29,968 nt of DNA from Clostridiales bacterium (GTDB taxonomy: Bacteria > Bacillota > Clostridia > Oscillospirales > Oscillospiraceae), in the NCBI GenBank assembly GCA_009774055.1, contig VSNB01000005.1, positions 1 to 29,968 of the forward strand, read 5' to 3'. The translations under genes and the position numbers were made by a program. Of the stretch, positions 8,004 through 13,868 are shown in pieces (position 1 is the stretch's first letter; every line of letters starts with the position of its first letter). The notes under the pieces were generated by a model that was given only the letters and a program-made list of their open reading frames with translations, made no database searches and was not told where the DNA came from.

Positions 8004-8655
8004 CGCCGTCCCCCCGCCAGACAACCTGGCGGCCTTCCACGGATACCAGCCGCTCCTCCCGCATTTTCTTCAGCTCCCGCATCATGGCACTGCGGTCGGC
8101 GCTGATGTAGTCCGCCAGGGCGCTGAGGGTGAAGGGCAGGAGGAAGGCGTTCGAGCCCGCCTCCAGCCGGCAGAGGCGGAAGTAGCACTGGAGCTTTTCC
8201 CGGATGCTGCGGCGGCTGAGGACCTCCACCCGGCGGCTCAGCCGCCGGGTCTGCTCCGTCACCAGGCGGAACATGTTCTGGACCAGCCTGCTGTGGTAGC
8301 CGCAGGCATTCTCGCAGCGCTTCATCAGGTGGTCGAACTCCATGAAGAGCGCCTCGCTCTCCCCGGCGCTGACGATCTCCACGCAGTCCCCCAGCTCCGG
8401 GGTGAAGGCCAGGACCTCCCCGAAGGCGTCGCCGGCCTCCACCCGGGCCAGGATGGTTCGGGTGCCGGCATAGTCGAAGCGGAGCAGGTCCGCCTGCCCC
8501 CGCAGCAGTACGCCGATCTCTCCGCAGGACTCCCCGTAGGCGCAGACTGTTTCCCCCGGTGCAAACCGGGCCCGCCGCATGTGGAAGCAGCGGATCATGG
8601 CCTCGACCTCGCTGCCGGCAATGCCCTGGAACAGGGCCAGCTCTCCGTATTCCAT
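7987..8655 (-). CDS. Crp/Fnr-family transcriptional regulator, cysteine-rich
   Basis: This 222-residue protein has a cyclic-nucleotide-binding-like beta-roll (about residues 5-110, with GDAFGEVLAF at 75-84), a long dimer helix (about 115-150) and a C-terminal winged helix (SALADYISADRSAMMRELKKM, about 178-198). The usual cAMP-contacting arginine is not evident, so the ligand is probably not cAMP. It has eight cysteines (23, 38, 44, 91, 114, 118, 157, 162) but not the N-terminal cluster spacing of E. coli FNR; a redox role is possible but unproven. It is transcribed divergently from the glycyl-radical small protein across a 176-bp spacer with a perfect palindrome, so that gene is the best candidate target. 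Confidence 0.85.
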   Translation of the reverse strand: MEYGELALFQGIAGSEVEAMIRCFHMRRARFAPGETVCAYGESCGEIGVLLRGQADLLRFDYAGTRTILARVEAGDAFGEVLAFTPELGDCVEIVSAGESEALFMEFDHLMKRCENACGYHSRLVQNMFRLVTEQTRRLSRRVEVLSRRSIREKLQCYFRLCRLEAGSNAFLLPFTLSALADYISADRSAMMRELKKMREERLVSVEGRQVVWRGDGATERS

Positions 8656-8740
8656 GCCGTCTCCTTATCCGTGCCGTCCGATATATGGTAGTGAAGAAAG
8701 CCGGAAGGCACTAAATGTAGAAATTTTTTCATATCGTTGC

Positions 8741-8750
8741 TGTTGCAACA
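8741..8750. promoter_or_regulatory. Candidate Crp/Fnr operator
   Basis: TGTTGCAACA is a perfect 10-bp palindrome between the divergent regulator and small glycyl-radical gene. Its centre is about 40 bp before the transcription start implied by the extended -10 at 8770-8778, the position used by class II Crp/Fnr activators. That promoter has no good -35, which also fits an activator-dependent promoter. Confidence 0.5.
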
Positions 8751-8769
8751 TACTTTCCCTTTCCCTTCA

Positions 8770-8778
8770 TGATATACT
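8770..8778 (+). promoter_or_regulatory. Extended -10 promoter of the glycyl-radical small protein
   Basis: TGATATACT is an extended -10 (TG-n-TATACT). No recognisable -35 lies 17 bp upstream; the TGTTGCAACA palindrome sits there instead. Confidence 0.5.
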
Positions 8779-8831
8779 CATCTCACACAAAAGTAAAGCC
8801 CCAATTCGGGGCTGTGCAGGAGGAATGCAGT

Positions 8832-9095
8832 ATGATGCAGGTAAATGTGACCGGCGGCGAGATCAGCCGGCAGGAGCGGGACGCCTATATTGCCCGGGCC
8901 AACAGCCGGTACGCCATCGGCACCGTCCAGGCTCTGGACATCCATGTGGACGGGGATTACGTGGATCTCCGCTACCATCTGGCCCCCCGGCCCTTCAGCC
9001 GGATTCGACGTATTACTGGCTACCTGGTGGGCGATATGAGCCACTGGAATAACGCCAAGGCTGCGGAGGAGCACGACCGGGTGAAGCATATCTGA
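8832..9095 (+). CDS. Stand-alone NrdD-like glycyl-radical domain protein
   Basis: This 87-residue protein resembles only the extreme C-terminus of anaerobic (class III) ribonucleotide reductase. RRITGYLVGDMSHWNNAK...DRVKH lines up with the RRVCGYLG...FNAGK...RRVKH tail of NrdD, placing the radical glycine at Gly63. The N-terminal 50 residues (ERDAYIARANSRY..., IHVDGDYVDLRYH) are not part of that tail. There is no cysteine, so it cannot be a reductase alone. By analogy with YfiD/GrcA, which supplies a spare glycyl-radical piece to pyruvate formate-lyase, it might repair or modulate an NrdD-type enzyme; this is inference. Such small proteins are often annotated simply as anaerobic ribonucleoside-triphosphate reductase. 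Start 8832 follows CAGGAGGAA; 8835 is an alternative. Confidence 0.75.
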   Translation: MMQVNVTGGEISRQERDAYIARANSRYAIGTVQALDIHVDGDYVDLRYHLAPRPFSRIRRITGYLVGDMSHWNNAKAAEEHDRVKHI

Positions 9096-9350
9096 TACGA
9101 ATCACGCACAAGGCACATTGAAAGCGGAGGAAAAAGAGGTAAACTGAAGCGTGGTTCCCAGAGTTTTTCGAAAGAAGAACTTCGGCAATCGTGGCAATTA
9201 TGAGCAGGTCAGGCGAGCCATTGGCCCGGAATAGGCAGACAGGGTATTGGATGCAGCTTGCCAGCAGGAACAGTCCGAGAGGGAGCAGCGAGAAACAAGG
9301 AAAAAAGGAGCGCAAGCGCACGATAATCACCAAAGATGAAGTGAATAAAA
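9096..9350. other. Gene-free spacer
   Basis: No supported gene is seen between the glycyl-radical protein and the terminator. A minus-strand reading frame covering 9013-9333 has a hydrophobic start but no recognisable family, and its end runs antisense over the glycyl-radical gene. The stretch is less GC-rich than its neighbours and could be decayed coding DNA. Confidence 0.4.
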
Positions 9351-9387
9351 AACGGCGAAATGGGTTACATTTCGCCGTTACTTTTTT
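9351..9387. terminator. Bidirectional intrinsic terminator
   Basis: A 12-bp perfect stem (AACGGCGAAATG / CATTTCGCCGTT, loop 5 nt) is flanked by an A-run on the left and a T-run on the right. It can end both rightward transcripts and the leftward rsmA transcript, whose stop is at 9415. Confidence 0.85.
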
Positions 9388-9414
9388 AACAGGAGAGCGT
9401 CTGTTAAGGAGGGT

Positions 9415-10287
9415 TTATAAACGCTGTATCATTTCGTACAGGCCATCCGCCAGGACGGCAAATTCCTCCAGCCCCAGGGCCTCGCCCCGGACTGCGGGCG
9501 GCAGCCCGCATTGCGAAATCACCTCCGCGATGCCGCCCTTCCCCAGCTGGGAGCCAAACGCCGTGCAAAGAGAGTTGCACAGCGTCTTCCTCCGCAGGGC
9601 GAAGGCCCCCTTCACCGTCCGGAAGAAAAATTCCTCCCCGCAGGCGGGGCGCACCGCCGGTTCCCGCCGCACCTGGCAGCGGATTACGGAGGACGTTACC
9701 TTCGGCGCGGGCAGAAAGCATTCCGGCGGTACGTCGAACAGGATCTCCGGCTGGGTGTGGTACTGCATATACACCGACAGCGCCCCGTAGTCCCCTGTCC
9801 CCGGCTTCGCCGCCAGGCGCAGGGCCGCCTCCCGCTGGACCATCACCGTGATGGCCTCGAACCGCTTCGCCTCCACCAGGGCCCCCAGGATGGGGGTGGC
9901 CGCGTTGTAGGGCAGGTTGGCGCAGACCAGCGGCGTCAGGCCCTGGAAATGCCCGTCCACCAGCCGGGGGATATCCAGCTGCAGTACATCCCCGGAGATC
10001 AGGGTAAAATTCTCCGCGTCCGCCATGGTTTCCGCCAGTACCGGCGGCAGGGCCGGGTCCAGCTCCACGGACACCACCTTGGCCGCCCGCCCGCACAGCT
10101 CCCGGGTCAGACAGCCGATGCCGGGGCCGATCTCCAGCACGCCGCAGGCTTTGTCTCCGCCTCCGGCGGCGGCAATGTCCCGGGGGACCCAGTCAGCGAT
10201 GAGAAAATTCTGTCCCAGGGATTTGGAAAAATGGAAGCCGTGGCGGCTCAGCAGAGCCTTGACTTCGCGGATGTCGCAGAGATTCAT
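9415..10287 (-). CDS. rsmA: 16S rRNA (adenine1518/1519-N6)-dimethyltransferase
   Basis: RsmA (KsgA) dimethylates two adjacent adenines in helix 45 of 16S rRNA during small-subunit assembly, using S-adenosylmethionine. The 290-residue length is standard. The N-terminal SKSLGQNFL (21-29), the SAM-binding EIGPGIGCLT (52-61), the acidic VELD (74-77) and the catalytic NLPYN (124-128) are intact, as is the C-terminal FFRTVKGAFALRRKTLCNSL region. The start follows GGAGGAG with 7-nt spacing. It is monocistronic here, divergent from the TauE/SafE gene and closed by the bidirectional terminator. Confidence 0.96.
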   Translation of the reverse strand: MNLCDIREVKALLSRHGFHFSKSLGQNFLIADWVPRDIAAAGGGDKACGVLEIGPGIGCLTRELCGRAAKVVSVELDPALPPVLAETMADAENFTLISGDVLQLDIPRLVDGHFQGLTPLVCANLPYNAATPILGALVEAKRFEAITVMVQREAALRLAAKPGTGDYGALSVYMQYHTQPEILFDVPPECFLPAPKVTSSVIRCQVRREPAVRPACGEEFFFRTVKGAFALRRKTLCNSLCTAFGSQLGKGGIAEVISQCGLPPAVRGEALGLEEFAVLADGLYEMIQRL

Positions 10288-10375
10288 GGGCTGTCTCCTC
10301 CTGTCGGCGCGCTGCCTTGTGACAGATTCTTATAACGGATTTTTGGGAATTCCGGTGGCGTTTTTTGCCGGCTTG

Positions 10376-10384
10376 TGATATACT
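10376..10384 (+). promoter_or_regulatory. Extended -10 promoter of the TauE/SafE gene
   Basis: TGATATACT is identical to the extended -10 in front of the glycyl-radical small protein. The -35 region is poor, consistent with an extended -10 promoter. The gene start is 34 bp downstream. Confidence 0.45.
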
Positions 10385-10417
10385 TTCACCCAGAACGGGA
10401 AAAGGAGAGATGTTACG

Positions 10418-11194
10418 ATGCCGGAATTGGTGCAGACGCTTCTGATTGTCTGCCCCCTGGTCTTCCTGGGGGGCTTTGTGGACAGCGTGGCCGGAGGCGG
10501 GGGGCTCATTACCCTGCCGGCCTATATGATGGCGGGGGTGCCCGTCCACTTCGCCGCCGGGACCAACAAGGTGGTCAACGGCTGCGGCTCCGCCACCGCG
10601 TCGGTGAAATTCTTCCGCAGCGGAAAGATCCGGCTCCACGCCGCCCTGTGCGCCGCCCTGGGGGCCCTGGCGGGGGGCTACATTGGCGCGGAGATCGCCA
10701 AGCTGCTCAGCGAGGGCATCCTCAAGGGCCTGATGCTGGTGGCCCTGCCGGTGGTGGCGGTATTCCTGGCGCTGAAGAAGGACTTCGGCCAGGAGACGGG
10801 GGAAAAGCGGTACCCCCGCCCCTATGAAATGGGGGTCAGCCTGGGCATCGGCCTGCTCATCGGCTGCTACGACGGCATGGTGGGCCCAGGTACCGGCACA
10901 TTCATGATCATGGCCTTCACCGCCCTGCTGCAAATGGACATGGTCACCGCCTCCGGCTGCTCCAAGGTGGGCAACCTGGCCTCCAACATCGCGGCGGCGG
11001 CCTCCTTCCTCATCGGCGGCAAGGTGATGTGGGCACTGGTGGTTCCGGCGGCGGCGTGCAGCATGCTGGGCAACTACTGCGGGGCCCGGTACGCTATCCG
11101 GGGCGGCGGGAAGAAAATCAAGGGTATGATCTTCGTGGTCCTGGGGATGCTGTTTGTGAAAATGCTGGTGGAATTTCTGGCCGGGAGGGTGTGA
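10418..11194 (+). CDS. TauE/SafE-family sulfite/organosulfonate exporter-like permease
   Basis: This 258-residue integral membrane protein has about seven to eight hydrophobic segments and the two repeat signatures of TauE/SafE (DUF81): GGFVDSVAGGGGLITLPAY (about residues 18-36) and the matching second-half GCYDGMVGPGTGTFMIMAF (about 148-166). Family members move small sulfur-containing or organic anions across the inner membrane; the substrate here cannot be told. The start follows AAAAGGAGAG. It stands alone between divergent rsmA and a convergent DUF3786 gene. Confidence 0.9.
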   Translation: MPELVQTLLIVCPLVFLGGFVDSVAGGGGLITLPAYMMAGVPVHFAAGTNKVVNGCGSATASVKFFRSGKIRLHAALCAALGALAGGYIGAEIAKLLSEGILKGLMLVALPVVAVFLALKKDFGQETGEKRYPRPYEMGVSLGIGLLIGCYDGMVGPGTGTFMIMAFTALLQMDMVTASGCSKVGNLASNIAAAASFLIGGKVMWALVVPAAACSMLGNYCGARYAIRGGGKKIKGMIFVVLGMLFVKMLVEFLAGRV

Positions 11195-11213
11195 ACGCGC
11201 CCTCCCGCTTTTT
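11182..11213 (+). terminator. Intrinsic terminator whose 5' arm lies in the coding end
   Basis: CGGGAGGG (11182-11189) pairs with CCCTCCCG (11200-11207) and is followed by CTTTTT. The left arm covers the last codons of the TauE/SafE gene. Confidence 0.8.
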
Positions 11214-11262
11214 CAGAGCCGGGTTCGTCTCTCAACTTGCGGAGGGAGGCAGAGGCGGGCTC

Positions 11263-11895
11263 TCAAAGGGCGTTGCCGTCCGGGGACAGCCCAGCGGCCT
11301 CCGCCAAGCGGAAAACCCCCACGGAAGCGATGGTGACGACGCTTTCCACATGGATGAAGTCTACGGCGCTCTCGTCAAAGAGCAGATTGGCCTGGGCCTC
11401 GAAATCCTCGTCCCCGTCCCAGAAATACAGCCGCATGGGAATGCACTCGAAGGCGGGGAGCTGATAGCCGTGGAGGTCCAGGCGTAGGCCGCCCAGCTCC
11501 CTCACCGCGCCGGGCAGCAGGTCCTCGCGGCCGGCGAAGGTCCTGGCCAGGGGCCGGATGATCCCACTGTGATAGGCGCTGGCAAAGGGCGAGGCGTGGC
11601 GCAGGTCCCGGAAGGGCAGCCAGCGGCCCGTCCATCGGGCGTCCGGACGGGCGTAGTGGAGGAGGGTGTAGATGTTCATGGCCTCGTTGTAGGATGCGGG
11701 AGCGCCGTCCGTCAGGCAGCGGATGGTTCCGTCCCGCCGGCTCACGGCGAACAGCCGCCCGAAGTGCCGCAGCCGCAGCTGGCTCTCCGCCAGCTCCAGT
11801 CCGGGGAGCCTGCGGCACAGAGCCTCCTGGTCCATGGACAGGAACCGCTCCTGCCACTGCCGCCGCTGTATCTCGTAATTGGACATTTTTTCCAT
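11263..11895 (-). CDS. DUF3786-domain protein
   Basis: This 210-residue soluble protein matches the DUF3786 pattern best in its second half: the PMRLYFWDGDEDFEAQANLLFDESAVDFIHVESV stretch (about residues 155-190) corresponds to the family's WEGDEEFPA..ILFD...Y...ED core. The family is found mainly in anaerobes and has no assigned function. The start at 11895 is preferred because AAGGAG lies 7 nt before it; a longer reading frame reaches 11952 but has no ribosome site and enters a repeat element. Its promoter must lie in or against that element. Confidence 0.7.
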   Translation of the reverse strand: MEKMSNYEIQRRQWQERFLSMDQEALCRRLPGLELAESQLRLRHFGRLFAVSRRDGTIRCLTDGAPASYNEAMNIYTLLHYARPDARWTGRWLPFRDLRHASPFASAYHSGIIRPLARTFAGREDLLPGAVRELGGLRLDLHGYQLPAFECIPMRLYFWDGDEDFEAQANLLFDESAVDFIHVESVVTIASVGVFRLAEAAGLSPDGNAL

Positions 11896-11936
11896 CGCAC
11901 TGCTCCTTTCCCATGAAACCAGCCTGTTCCTGCTGT

Positions 11937-12096
11937 TATAGTCGATGCACATGAAAATCGGTAAAGTTCGGGGGTCAAAATGGTACGGGGCGGCGTTGTC
12001 GTCTTTGGCGGGCGTCAGCCCGCCTGCATCCTCCGCCTTGCCCCGCGCCTTTTTTCCTCCCCTCCTTTTTACCGATTCTCAAGTGCATTGACTATA
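11937..12096. mobile_element. MITE-like element with 29-bp imperfect terminal inverted repeats
   Basis: Bases 11937-11965 and 12068-12096 are inverted copies matching at 26 of 29 positions; both ends read TATAGTC outward-in. Between them is about 100 bp of GC-rich, non-coding DNA with a further hairpin (GGCGGGC / GCCCGCC, around 12007-12024), so the whole unit can fold as one long hairpin. There is no reading frame for a transposase. These are the marks of a non-autonomous miniature inverted-repeat element. A target-site duplication is not certain (TA possible). Confidence 0.65.
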
Positions 12097-12098
12097 GG

Positions 12099-12163
12099 TT
12101 GACATGAAACCGGCAAAATGTCAAGCCAAATGGGGCCGGTCCGGAAAAAATTTGCCGGATCGG
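12099..12163. promoter_or_regulatory. Two palindromes upstream of the lyase
   Basis: TTGACAT (12099-12105) and ATGTCAA (12118-12124) form an inverted repeat with a 12-nt gap, and CCGGTCCGG (12136-12144) pairs with CCGGATCGG (12155-12163) with one wobble. Either could be a regulator site or an RNA hairpin. They lie before the predicted lyase promoter, so operator use is the more likely. Confidence 0.35.
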
Positions 12164-12238
12164 GGGGAGGGGTTGGTGAATATCACGGAGAAACCGGCGG
12201 AAACTTGCCGTCTGCTGTCTATTTTGCGCATTTACTTT

Positions 12239-12268
12239 TTGCATTCAAAGTGCTAAAGTAAAAATAAT
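12239..12268 (+). promoter_or_regulatory. Predicted promoter of the beta-eliminating lyase
   Basis: TTGCAT (12239-12244), 18-bp spacer and AATAAT (12263-12268). Just after the predicted start, the 9-mer GGCGGCGCG occurs twice (12274-12282 and 12294-12302), 20 bp apart, in the short leader. No tnaC-like leader peptide is seen. Confidence 0.45.
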
Positions 12269-12329
12269 GAACTGGCGGCGCGGCCTTTTTGAGGGCGGCG
12301 CGTCAATACGATAGAGGAGAACGCGAATC

Positions 12330-13778
12330 ATGCCGCAGATTACCTTTTACAAGCACGACCCCATCCCCCTGGAGATGCACAAGGTGCGCATCGTCCAGAA
12401 GCTGAACCTTCTGCCCACCGATGAGCGGCTGCAGAAAATCAAGGATTCCGGCTACAATACCTTCCAGCTCCACAACAGCGACATCTTTCTGGACATGCTG
12501 ACGGACTCCGGCGTCAACGCCATGAGCGACGATATGGAGTCCGCCATGCTCCGGGCCGACGACGCCTACGCCGGCAGCGAAAGCTATTTCCGCATGGAGA
12601 AGAAGCTCCAGGAGCTCTTCGGCATCCAGTACTGCCTCCCCGCCCACCAGGGCCGGGCCTGCGAGAATATCCTGGCTACCCGGTTCGTGAAGCCCGGCAG
12701 CTGCGTTATCATGAACTACCACTTCACCACCGCCAAGGCCCACATCACCCGGGTAGGCGGACGGGTGGAGGAGCTGGTGAAGGACGAGGGCCTGATCAGC
12801 AAGAGCAATCTGCCCTTCAAGGGCAACATCGACCTGGAAAAGCTGGAGGCCTGCATCCGGAAGGAGACGCCGGAGAATATCCCCTTCGTCCGCCTGGAGG
12901 CGGGCACCAACCTCATCGGCGGTCAGCCGATCTCCTACGAGAACATGAAGGCGGCTACGGACATCTGCAGGAAGTACGGCATCCTCGCCGTGCTGGACGC
13001 CTCCCTGCTCCAGGACAACCTGTACTTTATGAAAACCCGAGAGGAGGGTATGGCGGACAAGACCGTCCGGGAGATCACCCGGATGGTGGCGGACCTCTTC
13101 GATATCATCTATTTCTCCGCCCGGAAGTTCGGCTTCGCCCGGGGCGGCGTGATCCTGGTCCGGGACCGGGAGCTGTACTACTCCATGGAGGACCTGATCC
13201 CCATGTTCGAGGGCTTCCTTACCTACGGCGGCATGTCCGTCCGGGAGATCGAGGCCATGACCGTGGGCTTTGACGAAACCATGGACATGAACATCATTTC
13301 CCAGGGGCCCCAGTTCGTGGGCTATTGCGTCAAGGCCCTGGATGACTATGGCGTGCCCGTCATCACCCCCGGCGGCGGCCTGGGGGCCCACCTGGACGCC
13401 GGCGAGTTCGTCAAGCACATCCCCCAGGAGCAGTACCCCGCCGGGGCGCTAGTGTGCGCGCTGTACATCTGCGGCGGCATCCGGGGCATGGAGCGGGGCA
13501 CCCTCTCCGAGGAGCGCAACGCCGACGGCAGCGAGCGGATGGCCTCTATGGAGCTGGTCCGCCTGGCCTTCCCCCGCAGGGTGTTCACCCTGTCCCAGAC
13601 GGAGTACGTCATCGACCGGGTCAAGTGGCTCTACGACCACCGGCATCTGATCGGCGGCCTGCGGTTCGTCCATGAGCCCAAGACCCTGCGGTTCTTCACC
13701 GGCGTGCTGGAGCCCGTGAGCGACTGGCCCGACAGGCTGGCGGAGGCGTATAAGGCCGATTTCGGCGGGGATCAATAA
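12330..13778 (+). CDS. PLP-dependent beta-eliminating lyase, tryptophanase/tyrosine phenol-lyase family
   Basis: This 482-residue enzyme belongs to the fold-type I beta-eliminating lyases that split tryptophan to indole or tyrosine to phenol, plus pyruvate and ammonia. The PLP lysine is Lys266 (SARKFGFARGG), the ring-nitrogen aspartate Asp223, the NLIGGQP loop is kept, and Arg411 (LVRLAFPRR) should hold the substrate carboxylate. At specificity positions it looks like tyrosine phenol-lyase: Thr133, the MER of GMERG (387-389) and RFF (454-456), where E. coli tryptophanase has Asp, VEI and RHF. However, the arginine three residues after the aspartate (Arg226 in TnaA) is Leu226. It may be a separate subfamily often annotated as tryptophanase. 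The substrate is uncertain; family assignment is firm. It is monocistronic. Confidence 0.85.
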   Translation: MPQITFYKHDPIPLEMHKVRIVQKLNLLPTDERLQKIKDSGYNTFQLHNSDIFLDMLTDSGVNAMSDDMESAMLRADDAYAGSESYFRMEKKLQELFGIQYCLPAHQGRACENILATRFVKPGSCVIMNYHFTTAKAHITRVGGRVEELVKDEGLISKSNLPFKGNIDLEKLEACIRKETPENIPFVRLEAGTNLIGGQPISYENMKAATDICRKYGILAVLDASLLQDNLYFMKTREEGMADKTVREITRMVADLFDIIYFSARKFGFARGGVILVRDRELYYSMEDLIPMFEGFLTYGGMSVREIEAMTVGFDETMDMNIISQGPQFVGYCVKALDDYGVPVITPGGGLGAHLDAGEFVKHIPQEQYPAGALVCALYICGGIRGMERGTLSEERNADGSERMASMELVRLAFPRRVFTLSQTEYVIDRVKWLYDHRHLIGGLRFVHEPKTLRFFTGVLEPVSDWPDRLAEAYKADFGGDQ

Positions 13779-13821
13779 AATTCTTTCCTGCTGTAAAACT
13801 TGAAAGATTTTTGAAACGCAG

Positions 13822-13865
13822 CGGAGTCCCGTACAGGCGCTGCCTGTACGGGACTCCGTTTGTTT
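13822..13865 (+). terminator. Strong intrinsic terminator after the lyase
   Basis: A perfect 17-bp stem (13822-13838 / 13842-13858) with a 3-nt loop runs into TTTGTTTT. It separates the lyase from the convergent GH38 gene, whose stop is at 13869, and may stop both. Confidence 0.9.
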
Positions 13866-13868
13866 TGG

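Noticed and set aside
9013..9333. Hydrophobic minus-strand frame
   Set aside because: No family recognised, no clear ribosome site, and it runs antisense over the glycyl-radical gene. Kept only as a low-interest remark.
12245..12329. TnaC-type leader peptide before the lyase
   Set aside because: The leader is short, has no start codon with a ribosome site and no Trp-containing peptide.
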